From DASXTC01 sp036505635 (GTDB lineage: Bacteria; Acidobacteriota; Polarisedimenticolia; JACPZX01; DASXTC01), in NCBI GenBank assembly GCA_036505635.1, contig DASXTC010000010.1:62001-126000 (forward strand): a stretch of DNA of 64,000 nucleotides. Reading direction: 5' to 3'. The translations under genes and the position numbers were made by a program. This document shows positions 54,804 to 64,000 of the stretch, one piece after another (the stretch's first letter is position 1; each line of letters begins with the position of its first letter). The notes below the pieces were generated by a model, which was not told the origin of the DNA, did not search any database, and saw nothing but the letters and a program-made list of their open reading frames with translations.

Positions 54804-57800
54804 GTGGAGAGCCCCTTGAACCCCGAATCCGCCACCGGAAGACGCACTGCGCCGGCCCCCCCTGGCTCCGGGGAGCGGGACTTCGATCTCGGCCAGCCAG
54901 GCTTCCGGTTCAGGGACCTCTACGACGTCCACCGCCTGCCCGATCTGTCGCGCGCCTTCGACGCCTTTCTCGATGAGAGCGATCCCGAGACGTTCGGAAA
55001 GCTGGTCGGCTACCGGCGGGACTGTGAGCGGATGGGTCCGGTCCAGACCTCCGAGGTCCTCGTGTGCGTGGCCCCCTGGGTGAGCCGCTTCGTGGGGCGC
55101 CTCTTCGGCATCGAGAAGGAGCTGGCCGGGCTCGCCGCGGGTACCTCGATCGAGGAGCCCGTCGTCCGGTTCCGCCGCGAGTTCGTCATGCGCCGCGTCG
55201 CCAGGAAGTTCGGTCCCGGAGCGAAGAGCCCCTTCCCGCCGCTCAGAGGACCGACCGTGAGCTGGCCGGAGGACCTGGCCGGGCTGGCGGCCGCCGACGA
55301 TGCCGAGATGGCCCTTGCCCTGCACGTCTGCCGGCTCATGGACCTGGAGGGGGCGCTCGCCGCGGCGAAGCCCGCCGACGCGGCTCCCCTGGATCGGGTG
55401 AGGGCCAGGCTCGAGGAGGCGGAGCGGTACACGGCGGCGCTCCTCGGCGACGCCGAGCGCGGCCCTTCATCGCGCTACCACGCCTGGCCGAGCCTGCGCG
55501 TCCCGCGCCCCGTCCATCACGAGCGTCTGGTCCACGTGATCCGGCCCAGGTCCGATCTGCCGAACCTGGCGATGGGCCCGGTCGAGCACCGCCGCCGGCG
55601 CGAAGGCTTCAAGCTGACCGACCCTCGCATGACGCAGCGCGAGGTCCTGGCCGAGACCAATTACTGCATCTTCTGCCACGAGCGCGACAAGGACTCCTGC
55701 TCGAAGGGGTTCGCGCAACTGGATGGCGCCGCCTCGGGACACCGTCCCAACCCGCTGGGGATCCCGTTGACCGGATGCCCTCTCGACGAGAAGATCTCGG
55801 AGGCGCACCTCATGAAGAGCCGCGGCGATCCGCTGGCGGCCTTCGCGCTGATCGCGATCGACAATCCCATGGCGCCGGGCACAGGTCACCGGATCTGCAA
55901 CGACTGCATGAAGGCGTGCATCTACCAGAAACAGGACCCGGTCAACATCCCCCAGGCGGAGACCGGAATCCTGACCGACGTGCTTGCGCTGCCCTGGGGT
56001 TTCGAGATCTACAGCCTCCTCACGCGCTGGAACCCGCTCAACGTGAGGCGCCCCCATGCGCTGCCGTACAACGGATTCAACGTGCTGGTGGTGGGCATGG
56101 GGCCGGCCGGCTACACGCTGGCGCACCATCTCGCCAATGAAGGCTTCGCCGTGGTCGGGATCGACGGGCTCAAGATCGAGCCGCTGCCGGGAGACCTGAC
56201 CGGCGCGGACGGGCTGCCGCCCCGTCCCATCCGGGACATTGGGACGCTCTGGCGCGAGCTGGACGACCGGCCCCTGGCGGGCTTCGGCGGCGTCTCCGAG
56301 TACGGGATCACGGTGCGCTGGGACAAGAACTTCCTCGCGGTGCTTCACCTGAACCTGGCGCGCCGCAGGAAGGTGCGCATGTACGGCGGGATCCGGTTCG
56401 GCGGGACCTTGACCGTCGAGCAGGCGTGGGGGCTCGGGTTCGATCACATCGCGATCGCCTCCGGGGCCGGCAAACCGACCGTCATCGACATGAAGAACAA
56501 CCTGCTGCGTGGAATGCGCGAGGCGAGCGACTTCCTGATGGCCTTGCAACTCACCGGCGCCTACAAGAGAAACTCGCTCGCGAACCTGCAGGTGAGGCTG
56601 CCCGCGGTGGTGATCGGCGGCGGGCTGACGGCCATCGACACGGCCACCGAGCTGATGGCCTACTACCCGATCCAGGTGGAGAAGGTGCTGCACCGCTACG
56701 AGGTCCTCTCGACCAAGCACGGCGAGGCGGCCGTGCGGGTCGACTTCCGGCCCGAGGAGATCGAGATCCTCGACGAGTATCTCGAGCATGGGCGCGCCGT
56801 GCGCAAGGAGCGGGCGCGCGCCGCGGCGGCCGGCGAGAAGCCCGATCTCGCGCGTCTGGTCCAGCAGTGGGGCGGCGTGGCCATCTGCTACCGCAAGAGC
56901 ATGAAGGATTCTCCGGCCTACCGCCTCAACCACGAGGAGATCATCAAGGCGCTCGAGGAGGGGATCTCGTTCGCCGAGAACATGGAGCCGGTGGAGGCGC
57001 ACCCCGACGACTACGGCCATCTCAAGGCGATGACCTTCCGCCGCGGCGACACCGGCGACGCGGTGACGATGCCGGCGCGCGCGTGCATGGTGGCGGCGGG
57101 GACCAGCCCCAATGTCACCTACGAGAAGGAGTATCCCGGGACCTTCGAGCTGGACGACAAGCGCAAGTTCTTCAGGCCGCACCGGGCCGAGGTCATCGAC
57201 GGCGCCCCGGTGCTCCTGCCGGCGCCCCGCGGCGAGGTCGGTTTCTTCACGAGCTACAACAAAGGAGGACGGCTCGTCTCGTTCTTCGGCGACAACCACC
57301 CTCACTACGCCGGCAACGTCGTCAAGGCGATGGCCTCGGCCAAGGATGGCGCGCCGCGGATCGCGTCGCTCTTCGCGCCCGCCGTGGCGGCGATGAAGTC
57401 CTCGGACCTGCCCGAGAGGGAGGCGCGCCTGGAGCGGCTCTGGGCCACGATGGACGACGAGCTCAAGTGCGCCGTCGTGCAGGTCAACCGGCTCACACCG
57501 ACCATCATCGAGGTCGTGCTGAGGGCCCCCCTCCAGGCCCGCAACTTCCATCCGGGCCAGTTCTACAGGCTGCAGAACTACGAGGCGAGCGCGATGATCG
57601 TGGACGGCGTGAAGCTGCTTCTCGAGCCGCTGGCCCTCACCGGGGCCTGGGTCGACCGGGAGAAGGGGCTGCTGGGGCTCATCGCGCTGGAGCTGGGGTC
57701 CAGCTCGCGGCTCTGCACGATGCTCAAGCCTGGCGAGGAGATCGTCGTGATGGGGCCCACCGGGGCCCCCACCGAGATCGTGCCGGGCGAGACGGTGCTG

Positions 57801-58442
57801 CTGGCCGGCGGCGGGCTCGGCAACGCCGTGCTCTTCTCCATCGCGAAGGGGATGAAGGAGGTCGGCTGCCGCGTCATCTACTTCGCCGGGTACAAGAAGC
57901 CGGGAGACTTCTTCAAGCGCGAGGAGGTGGAGGCCAACACCGACGTGGTGGTCTACTCGGTCGACAGCGGAGAACCGATTCCCGTGCGCCGCCCGCAGGA
58001 CCGCACGTTCGTGGGCAACATCGTGCAGGCGATGCTGGCCTACGCGAAGGGGGCCCTTGGGGATCCCGCGATCCGTCTCGATGAGTGCCACCGGATCATC
58101 GCGATCGGCTCCGACGTGATGATGGCGGCGGTCACCCGCGCGCGCCACGGTCCGCTGGCTCCCTACCTCAGCGCGGACCACCACGCGGTGGCGAGCATCA
58201 ACTCGCCGATGCAGTGCATGATGAAGGAAGTGTGCGCCCAGTGTCTCCAGCGGCACGTGAATCCCGAGACCGGCGAGGCGGAGTTCGTCTTCTCCTGCTT
58301 CAACCAGGACCAGCCGGCCGACCGCGTGGACTGGAGCTTCCTCAACCAGCGGCTCCGGCAGAACACGATGCAGGAGCGCCTCACCAACCTCTGGCTGGAG
58401 CGCCTGCTGACGCTGGCCGACCCGACGCACATCGCGCGGTAG
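54804..58442 (+). CDS. Fused NfnB/GltD-like plus NfnA/FNR-like flavoprotein
   Basis: About 1212 residues. An N-terminal region of roughly 270 residues has no recognised domain. It is followed by a GltD-type iron-sulfur domain (YCIFCHERDKDSC near 287, HRICNDCMKACIYQ near 363). A two-dinucleotide flavoprotein domain follows, with VVGMGPAGYTLAHHLANEG near 430 and VIGGGLTAIDTATELM near 603. Then comes a ferredoxin-reductase-like domain (FHPGQFYRL near 915, VMGPTGAPTE, LLAGGGLGNAVLFS near 1001). It ends with a cysteine-rich tail (CMMKEVCAQC, FSCFNQDQ) that probably holds the [2Fe-2S] cluster. NfnA and NfnB are normally separate subunits of NADH-dependent ferredoxin:NADP oxidoreductase; here they are one chain in B-A order. 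GTG 54804 is preferred, TTG 54816 has a GGAGAG site and is an alternative. Electron bifurcation is inferred, not shown. Confidence 0.75.
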   Translation: MESPLNPESATGRRTAPAPPGSGERDFDLGQPGFRFRDLYDVHRLPDLSRAFDAFLDESDPETFGKLVGYRRDCERMGPVQTSEVLVCVAPWVSRFVGRLFGIEKELAGLAAGTSIEEPVVRFRREFVMRRVARKFGPGAKSPFPPLRGPTVSWPEDLAGLAAADDAEMALALHVCRLMDLEGALAAAKPADAAPLDRVRARLEEAERYTAALLGDAERGPSSRYHAWPSLRVPRPVHHERLVHVIRPRSDLPNLAMGPVEHRRRREGFKLTDPRMTQREVLAETNYCIFCHERDKDSCSKGFAQLDGAASGHRPNPLGIPLTGCPLDEKISEAHLMKSRGDPLAAFALIAIDNPMAPGTGHRICNDCMKACIYQKQDPVNIPQAETGILTDVLALPWGFEIYSLLTRWNPLNVRRPHALPYNGFNVLVVGMGPAGYTLAHHLANEGFAVVGIDGLKIEPLPGDLTGADGLPPRPIRDIGTLWRELDDRPLAGFGGVSEYGITVRWDKNFLAVLHLNLARRRKVRMYGGIRFGGTLTVEQAWGLGFDHIAIASGAGKPTVIDMKNNLLRGMREASDFLMALQLTGAYKRNSLANLQVRLPAVVIGGGLTAIDTATELMAYYPIQVEKVLHRYEVLSTKHGEAAVRVDFRPEEIEILDEYLEHGRAVRKERARAAAAGEKPDLARLVQQWGGVAICYRKSMKDSPAYRLNHEEIIKALEEGISFAENMEPVEAHPDDYGHLKAMTFRRGDTGDAVTMPARACMVAAGTSPNVTYEKEYPGTFELDDKRKFFRPHRAEVIDGAPVLLPAPRGEVGFFTSYNKGGRLVSFFGDNHPHYAGNVVKAMASAKDGAPRIASLFAPAVAAMKSSDLPEREARLERLWATMDDELKCAVVQVNRLTPTIIEVVLRAPLQARNFHPGQFYRLQNYEASAMIVDGVKLLLEPLALTGAWVDREKGLLGLIALELGSSSRLCTMLKPGEEIVVMGPTGAPTEIVPGETVLLAGGGLGNAVLFSIAKGMKEVGCRVIYFAGYKKPGDFFKREEVEANTDVVVYSVDSGEPIPVRRPQDRTFVGNIVQAMLAYAKGALGDPAIRLDECHRIIAIGSDVMMAAVTRARHGPLAPYLSADHHAVASINSPMQCMMKEVCAQCLQRHVNPETGEAEFVFSCFNQDQPADRVDWSFLNQRLRQNTMQERLTNLWLERLLTLADPTHIAR

Positions 58443-58446
58443 CCGG

Positions 58447-59187
58447 ATGCCGACCCACCGCATCTCGATCATCATCCCCGCCTTCAATGAAGCGAACTAT
58501 CTGCCGCGTCTGCTCGATTCGATCGAGGCGGCGCGGGGGGCGTACGCGCGCGGGGCCGCCGCGGTGGAGGTGATCGTCGCGGACAACGCCTCCACCGATG
58601 CCACCGCCAGGATCGCCCGTGACGGGGGAGCCCGGGTGGTGCGGGTCGACAAGCGCGCCATCGCCGCGGCGCGCAACGGGGGGGCGCGGGTGGCCACGGG
58701 GGGGATTCTCGCGTTCGTGGACGCGGACACGCTCAGGATTCACGCGCGCACGTTCGACGTCATCGAGGATCTGATGTCGTCCTCGCGCTTCGTCGCCGGG
58801 GCCACCGGGATCGGCATGGAACGCTGGTCGGCGGGCATCGCGGCCACATACGCGCTGATGATACCGATGGTCTGGCTGACCCGTATGGACACGGGGGTCG
58901 TCTTCTGCCGGCGCGAGGATTTCGTCGCGGTGGGCGGGTACGACGAGGCGCGCCTCGTGGCTGAGGACCTCGCGTTTCTCCTGGCCCTGCGGCGTCTGGG
59001 CCGCCGGCGCGGGCAACGGCTCGTGCGCGCGCGCCGGGTGAAGGCGGTGGGTTCCACCCGCAAGTTCGACGAACACGGCGACTGGCACTACCTGACGATG
59101 ATGCCCCGGGTGGCGTTCAAGCTGCTGATCGGCAAGGCCGGCGCGCGCGAGGCGGTCCTGCGCTACTGGTACGAGCCGCGCAGATAG
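58447..59187 (+). CDS. GT2-family glycosyltransferase
   Basis: 246-residue GT-A-fold protein: MPTHRISIIIPAFNEANYLP, EVIVADNASTDATARIA, ILAFVDADTLR (DxD), and a C-terminal half with VVFCRREDFVAVGGYDE and VAEDLAFLLALRRLGRR. These are the hallmarks of the family. It begins 4 bp after the Nfn-like stop. Donor and acceptor are unknown, and no glycan gene is adjacent, so the link to the flavoprotein may be only transcriptional. Confidence 0.82.
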   Translation: MPTHRISIIIPAFNEANYLPRLLDSIEAARGAYARGAAAVEVIVADNASTDATARIARDGGARVVRVDKRAIAAARNGGARVATGGILAFVDADTLRIHARTFDVIEDLMSSSRFVAGATGIGMERWSAGIAATYALMIPMVWLTRMDTGVVFCRREDFVAVGGYDEARLVAEDLAFLLALRRLGRRRGQRLVRARRVKAVGSTRKFDEHGDWHYLTMMPRVAFKLLIGKAGAREAVLRYWYEPRR

Positions 59188-59193
59188 AGCCGG

Positions 59194-62100
59194 TCAGCCG
59201 ACCTTGACGCGGCGGCGCGCCTGGGCGGGCACGCGAGGCTCGGGAGTCAGGATCCCTTCGAGATTGAGCGGATCGGAGGCCGAGACGCTGATGGGGCCGG
59301 GAGCTTCCTTCCTGCGCAGGCTCCGGAGCATCTCGACGGCGCCCGGCAGCGCGTACTGCTCACCGGCGAATCCGCCCACGAAGCGGCCCCCTCGCACCTC
59401 CCCCTTCAGCTCCAGGTGCCTGTAGACGCGCACGAGCCCGCTCCAGGCGAGTGGGATGCGTTCCCGCGCGATCGCCCGGCGGAAGACGACGCCATAACGT
59501 TCGAGCAGTCGACGGGCGACGAACTCGTCCCGGTCGAGCTCCACCGGTGGAGCCGGGGCGCGCCGCAGCAGCGACCAGCGGCCGGACGCCATCACCGGCC
59601 CGACCTCCGCCCGGCCCCGCCGGGAGAGCGCCCACCGCTCCCTCGGCTTGATCAACCGGCGCAACCCGCCGAACGAATCGCAGGTGATCAGACCATGGCC
59701 GATCAGCTCGGCCAGGCCCATCTCCAGCTGGGAGGCGATGAGCGCCGTGTGGCTCTGAAGCTCCTGCGTGAAGAGCGCGCCTCGCTGGCCGAGGGCATCG
59801 AGCAGAAGCCGGGCGCGGCTCGACCGTGAGCCCTCGGCGTCCCCCGGGGCCGTCGCAAGCGCCAGCCACATCCCGATCTCCTCTCGGGGGATCATGCAGA
59901 TCGGGATCGCCCTGACCGCCGCGGCGCCCGCGTCCCACAGACGGCCCCAGACGATCTCCCCCGACAGCGTCACCTGGTCGAGCCAGTCGGGACGGTACCC
60001 CCGTACGCGCGCCGGAAGCACCGACCCCTCCCAGGCCGCCGCGGGGACCGGGTGGCCGGCGAGCTGGCGGATAACCTCGGCCACCCCGCGAGGGCCATCG
60101 AGGTGCCGCCCCGGAGCGGCGTGCTGCCAGGCGGCGAGGAATCGCCAGAAGTCCGCGGCGCTCACCGGCTCGATCTCGGCGCGCAGGCGGTCCAGCGTGT
60201 AGCGATGGATGCGCGCGAGCAGCCGCCTGTCGCACCACGCCCTGAGTCCTTCGAGGCGGCATCGCAGCACGACGCCGTCGCTTTCGAGCTCCAGGAGGGC
60301 AGGAAGGTCGGCGGCGGCGATCTGCCGCCCCTCGACCACCGGCCCCAGCGCCTCCAGACGGCCGCGAAGGACCCTCTTCCCGTCGCGGGGAGCCTCCACC
60401 GCGAGCCACCGGTCATCCTCGCGCTCGACGCGCCCCGCCCCCCTCAGCTCCTCGATCCACTCGAGCCATCCCGAGGAGGCCGCTTCCCGGTCCGTGACGT
60501 ATCCCATCCAGAGCAGGGCCTCGTGGAGCTCCTCGGCGCCGTCCGGCTGCGGCCAGGCCTCCTCCCTCACGCGCGCGACCGCCTCCGGGTCGAGCGCCCC
60601 GAGCGTGTCGGCGGCGAGAGGGTCGAGCGCGCGACGCGACATGACCGCCTGCGTGCGGCGCTCCTCCAGCGGGGCGTCATCGAGGAAGGCGTAAGGCATC
60701 GCGTGGAGGATTCCCCGCGCGAAGGCCGACGGCTCGGGCGTGTCGACCGCCACGCTCCGGATCCGCCCGTCGCGCAAGGCGTGAAGCACCTCGATGAGCC
60801 CCGCCGCGTCCATCGCCTCGGTCAGGCAGTCCTCGAGGGTCTGCCTCACGATGGGATGCTCCCATGGGACCGGGATGTCCCCCGGCGGCAGCGTTTCGCC
60901 GCACGCGAGGACCTGGGGGAAGGCCTCCGCGAGCAGGTCGTCGGAGCGCATCCGCAGCAGGGGGGCGGGAACGCGCCGGCCACCTTCCCGCGTGCGCGAG
61001 AGCAGCAGAGAGCGCGTCACGTTCCAGCGCCACCGGGTGGCGAACAACGGTGACGCCAGAAGCGCCTGCACGAGGAGGTCGCGCACCGTCTCCGGCTGCA
61101 GGTAGTCGAAGACTTCTTCAAGGGGGAAGCTGTGCTGAGGCCCCAGCGAGATCAGGATCGCCTCCTCGTTGGCGGCCGCCTGCAGCTCGAAGCCGAAACC
61201 GCGGCAGAAGCGCTTGCGCAGGGCGAGGCCCCACGCCCGGTTGATCCGGCCGCCGAAGGGCGCGTGCAGGACGAGCTGCATCCCACCGGACTCGTCGAAG
61301 AAGCGCTCGGCCACCACGCACTCGGGGGTCGGCACGGCGCCCAGCGCCCGCGCCCCCGCGGCGACGTAATCGGAGAGCTGCAGCGCCGCGGCCTCGGGCA
61401 GCCCGACCACGCGCGCAAGCCCGCCCGGTTCGAGGGCCTGCGTCCGGATGCGCGCGACGGCCCCGGAGACTTCCCGCGTGCGCGCGGGGGCCTCCCCGAG
61501 CCAGAAGGGCAGGGAAGGCGGCGCCCCCTGCGCGTCGGCGACGCGGACCACGCCGGATTCGATCTTGAGGATCCGCCACGAGGCGTTGCCGAGCTGGAAG
61601 ATGTCGCCCGCGTTCGCCTCCACCGCGAAGTCTTCGTTGAGCGTGCCGATGGGAGTGGCCTCCGGCTCCAGCAGGACCCTGTAATCGGCCGCGTCGGGGA
61701 TCGCGCCGCCGGAGGTGAGTGCCGTGATGCGGGCGCGACGGGTGGCGTGCACCTGGTGGTGGACCCCGTCGCGGTGGAGCAGGGCGCGGCGCCCCCGACC
61801 GTGCAGCTCGAGCGCGGCATCGAAGTCCGCGCGCGCGAGCTCCCGGTAGGGCCAGGCCCTCGTCAGGGTCGAGAAGAGCGCCCCCTCATCCCACGTCTGC
61901 GGAACGCAGGCCGCCACGATCTGCTGCGCGAGGATATCGAGCGGCGCGCCGGGCCGGGGCGTGCGGTCCAGCTCGCCCCGGCGCACCGAATCCACCAGGG
62001 CGACAGCGCAGACCAGCTCGTCCTGCGTGAGAGGGAAGAGGCGCCCCCTGGGCGTGCGCGAGAGCGCGTGGCCCGCCCGCCCGATCCGCTGCAGCAGCGT

Positions 62101-63153
62101 CGCGATCGAAGGAGTGACGCTCGTCTGGATGACCAGGTCCACGTCCCCCACGTCGATTCCCAGCTCCAGGCTCGCCGTGGCCACCAGGGCCTTGAGCTTG
62201 CCTGCCTTCAAGCGCTCCTCGGCGTCGAGACGCCGGTCGCGTGCGAGCGAGCCGTGGTGGCTCGTGACGTGTCCAGGGTCCAGCAGGTCGGTCAGGCGGG
62301 CGGCGACGCGCTCGGCGAGCTTGCGCGTGTTGACGAAGACGAGCGTCGTCCGGTGCCGGTCGATCAGCTCCGCCATCCGCGCGTAGATCTCCTGCCAGGT
62401 CTCGTGCGAGCAGACCGTCTCGAGCGGCGAGGAGGGGATCTCCACCGCGAGATCGATGCCGCGGTGATGGCCCGTGTCCACCAGCGTGACGTCCCGGCCC
62501 ACGCCGGCCAGCAGACGTCCCACCTCCTCGAGCGGTTTCTGCGTCGCCGACAGCCCGATCCGCTGCGGAGGCGCGCCGGCCAGCGCCTCGAGCCTCTCCA
62601 GAGACAGCGACAGATGCGATCCGCGCTTGTCGCCGGCCACCGCGTGGATCTCGTCCACGATGACGGTGCGGACCGTGCCCAGCATCGCGCGCCCACCGTC
62701 GCTCGTCAGCAGGATGTAGAGCGACTCGGGTGTCGTCACGAGGATGTGGGGCGGGCGCTTGCGCATCGCCGCGCGCTCCGAGGCCGGCGTGTCCCCCGAG
62801 CGGACGAGGACCTGGATCTCGGGCAGGTCGGGATCGAGAGCGCGCAGCTCGGCCAGCGGCGCCTGGAGGTTCTTCTTGACGTCGTTGCCCAGGGCCTTGA
62901 GCGGGGAGACGTAGAGGACCTGCGTGGCGTCGGGGAGGTCGGCGCCCTGCCTGAGCAGCTCGTCGATGGCCCAGAGGAAGGCCGCCAGCGTCTTGCCGGT
63001 GCCGGTCGGGGCGGCGATGAGCGTGTGCCGGCCGGCCCGGATCGCCGGCCACCCCTCACGCTGCGGCGGGCTCGGCTCGCCGAACTTGCCCGCGAACCAG
63101 CGGCGGACGGTGGGATGGAAGGCGGACAGAGGCATATGAGACGACCGCCTCAC
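59194..63153 (-). CDS. lhr: Lhr-type DEAD/DEAH-box helicase
   Basis: 1319-residue superfamily 2 helicase of the Lhr group. Helicase lobe 1 has the Q-motif PPQREGWPAI, Walker A IAAPTGTGKTLAAF (48-61) and DEIH at 167-170 (IVDEIHAVAGDKRG). Motif III is SATQKP and lobe 2 has VFVNTRKLAERVAARL, ASLELGIDVGDVDLVIQ and QRIGRAGH. A winged-helix and the Lhr-specific domain (VAERFFDESGGMQLVLHAPFGG) follow, plus the long C-terminal extension of large Lhr proteins. Lhr unwinds 3'-tailed DNA or DNA:RNA hybrids in repair. The GTG at 63153 overlaps the upstream stop as GTGA; an ATG at 63135 is possible. E. coli Lhr is somewhat longer. Confidence 0.9.
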   Translation of the reverse strand: MRRSSHMPLSAFHPTVRRWFAGKFGEPSPPQREGWPAIRAGRHTLIAAPTGTGKTLAAFLWAIDELLRQGADLPDATQVLYVSPLKALGNDVKKNLQAPLAELRALDPDLPEIQVLVRSGDTPASERAAMRKRPPHILVTTPESLYILLTSDGGRAMLGTVRTVIVDEIHAVAGDKRGSHLSLSLERLEALAGAPPQRIGLSATQKPLEEVGRLLAGVGRDVTLVDTGHHRGIDLAVEIPSSPLETVCSHETWQEIYARMAELIDRHRTTLVFVNTRKLAERVAARLTDLLDPGHVTSHHGSLARDRRLDAEERLKAGKLKALVATASLELGIDVGDVDLVIQTSVTPSIATLLQRIGRAGHALSRTPRGRLFPLTQDELVCAVALVDSVRRGELDRTPRPGAPLDILAQQIVAACVPQTWDEGALFSTLTRAWPYRELARADFDAALELHGRGRRALLHRDGVHHQVHATRRARITALTSGGAIPDAADYRVLLEPEATPIGTLNEDFAVEANAGDIFQLGNASWRILKIESGVVRVADAQGAPPSLPFWLGEAPARTREVSGAVARIRTQALEPGGLARVVGLPEAAALQLSDYVAAGARALGAVPTPECVVAERFFDESGGMQLVLHAPFGGRINRAWGLALRKRFCRGFGFELQAAANEEAILISLGPQHSFPLEEVFDYLQPETVRDLLVQALLASPLFATRWRWNVTRSLLLSRTREGGRRVPAPLLRMRSDDLLAEAFPQVLACGETLPPGDIPVPWEHPIVRQTLEDCLTEAMDAAGLIEVLHALRDGRIRSVAVDTPEPSAFARGILHAMPYAFLDDAPLEERRTQAVMSRRALDPLAADTLGALDPEAVARVREEAWPQPDGAEELHEALLWMGYVTDREAASSGWLEWIEELRGAGRVEREDDRWLAVEAPRDGKRVLRGRLEALGPVVEGRQIAAADLPALLELESDGVVLRCRLEGLRAWCDRRLLARIHRYTLDRLRAEIEPVSAADFWRFLAAWQHAAPGRHLDGPRGVAEVIRQLAGHPVPAAAWEGSVLPARVRGYRPDWLDQVTLSGEIVWGRLWDAGAAAVRAIPICMIPREEIGMWLALATAPGDAEGSRSSRARLLLDALGQRGALFTQELQSHTALIASQLEMGLAELIGHGLITCDSFGGLRRLIKPRERWALSRRGRAEVGPVMASGRWSLLRRAPAPPVELDRDEFVARRLLERYGVVFRRAIARERIPLAWSGLVRVYRHLELKGEVRGGRFVGGFAGEQYALPGAVEMLRSLRRKEAPGPISVSASDPLNLEGILTPEPRVPAQARRRVKVG

Positions 63154-64000
63154 CTCACCGCGGGCGGCAGCGCGTTCCAGTTGAGTATGGCGTTCCAGAG
63201 GAGCCGGTAGTCGGATCGATTGAGGTCCCTGTGGATCGGGTTGAAATTGTAGGCGATGACGCGCCCCCTCTCCCCGGCGCCGGCGGGCAGGTCGAGGATG
63301 GCGGGGTACCCTTCCAGATCGTCCAGGTTCTTCGCGCCCCCGCTCACCACCATCTTGGTCTCCGCGCCTGAGCCCTCCTTTTTCGAGTCCGCCGGCTCCT
63401 CTTTGTCCTCGTCATCCTCCTTGTCATCCTCTCGCTCCGACTTGATCGGGCGCGTGCCCCACTGCGCGACCATCCACCGCCGGTCCGCCGGCCTCACGCG
63501 ATAGACCGGAAACTGCGTCCTGAAGACGGAGGCGACCTCGGGATAGCCGTATGCCAGAGGATGGTCGGGCCGCGAGAACTTGACGCGCAGCTCCACGCCG
63601 GGCGTGTCGGCGTCGCCGCCGCCGCGGCTCACGTCGCGCACGAGCCCCCCTTCCAGCGGCAGCGCCGAGGCGTTGCCGAGCGTGATCAGCAGGCCCCCGT
63701 CGTCGAGGAACCGCGACAGGCTCGCCATCCCGACCCAGCCGATCCCACCGGTGATGTCGTCGGAGGCGTCGGGCACGCCGTGGCTCGGGTACTCGGGGGT
63801 CTTCGTGTAGGCGAGGGGCCCGAACCTGGTGTCGAGCCCGTGGATCTGATCCTTGAGGCGGAGGTAGACGTTGCCGTACAGGATGATGTCGAAGCGGGAA
63901 CGCAGCCCGCCCGCGCGGATCTCCTCGTCGCGGATATAGGTGTAAGGGATCTTCTCGCGGTCGAGCACCAGACGCACCCAACCGATCGACTCGGTGTCGG
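63150..64000 (-). CDS. C-terminal part of a probable M14-type zinc carboxypeptidase-like protein, 5' end beyond window
   Basis: The frame is open to the window edge; 283 codons are visible. The segment IGWVRLVLDREKIPYTYIRDEEIRAGGL, then FDIILYGN, GGLLITLGNASALPL, HPLAYGYPEV and FNPIHRDLNRSDYRLLWNAILNW resembles the GATase1-like C-terminal region of long secreted M14-family metallopeptidases. The catalytic HxxE domain would lie in the missing part, so the peptidase call rests only on this C-terminal resemblance. A highly charged stretch (KSEREDDKEDDEDKEEPADS) is inserted between strands. Its stop overlaps the start of the lhr gene (GTGA). Confidence 0.55.
   Translation of the reverse strand, partial: DTESIGWVRLVLDREKIPYTYIRDEEIRAGGLRSRFDIILYGNVYLRLKDQIHGLDTRFGPLAYTKTPEYPSHGVPDASDDITGGIGWVGMASLSRFLDDGGLLITLGNASALPLEGGLVRDVSRGGGDADTPGVELRVKFSRPDHPLAYGYPEVASVFRTQFPVYRVRPADRRWMVAQWGTRPIKSEREDDKEDDEDKEEPADSKKEGSGAETKMVVSGGAKNLDDLEGYPAILDLPAGAGERGRVIAYNFNPIHRDLNRSDYRLLWNAILNWNALPPAVR

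Noticed and set aside
55467..58487. 1006-codon minus-strand open frame opposite the Nfn-like gene
   Set aside because: The plus strand encodes clear FAD and iron-sulfur motifs; the minus frame is compositionally biased and has none.

Overview
The window is about 64 kb of very GC-rich, densely packed bacterial chromosome with no rRNA, tRNA, CRISPR array or insertion sequence that I could recognise. An MsbA-like exporter, LPS-core-type glycosyltransferases, an ArnT/PMT-type transferase, a murein-recycling ligase (Mpl) and predicted secreted proteins point to a Gram-negative cell. Ferredoxin-dependent 2-oxoacid oxidation, a selenocysteine formate dehydrogenase, class I fumarase and a fused Nfn-like flavoprotein point to anaerobic or low-potential metabolism. 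An Acidobacteriota-like or related soil/sediment lineage is my guess from gene content; it is inference, not proof.

Layout. 1-4.75 kb: transketolase (cut by the window edge), divergent from a korAB 2-oxoacid:ferredoxin oxidoreductase pair. 4.8-11.5 kb: a minus-strand signalling operon made of a PilB/GspE-type ATPase fused to a receiver domain, a BarA-type hybrid histidine kinase, an HExxH-motif protein resembling RiPP peptide beta-hydroxylases, and a zinc-finger anti-sigma-like membrane protein. 11.7-15.7 kb: an SDR reductase, an SGNH hydrolase and a secreted TPR protein. 15.8-30.3 kb: envelope glycolipid genes. On the minus strand these are PAP2, a sugar/lipid-kinase-like phosphotransferase and a sulfatase-fold enzyme, joined by 4-bp overlaps. 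On the plus strand they are GT4, an MsbA-like exporter with an extra extracytoplasmic domain, an HprK-like ATPase, a divergent RtcB and GT4; Mpl and an asparagine-synthetase-like protein without its glutaminase cysteine follow.

30.3-38.6 kb: a DMT transporter, a small secreted protein, and an NAD-type formate dehydrogenase operon. The catalytic gene reads through an in-frame UGA (selenocysteine, with a SECIS-like hairpin). The N-terminal iron-sulfur half of the same subunit is encoded separately, two genes downstream. Class I fumarase and the fused remnant of a deleted ABC transporter follow. 38.6-50.6 kb: glycosyltransferases, a radical SAM/SPASM protein, a Kdo-kinase-like protein, an ArnT-like transferase, a polytopic membrane protein and two more sulfatase-fold enzymes.

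50.6-64 kb: a giant secreted beta-helix plus thrombospondin-type-3/EF-hand protein, a fused NfnAB-like flavoprotein, a GT2, an Lhr-type helicase and the C-terminal part of what looks like an M14-type peptidase.

The strongest candidates for something new are the split and order-permuted selenocysteine formate dehydrogenase, the HExxH protein inside a phosphorelay operon, and the GT4-exporter-HprK-RtcB-GT4 operon.
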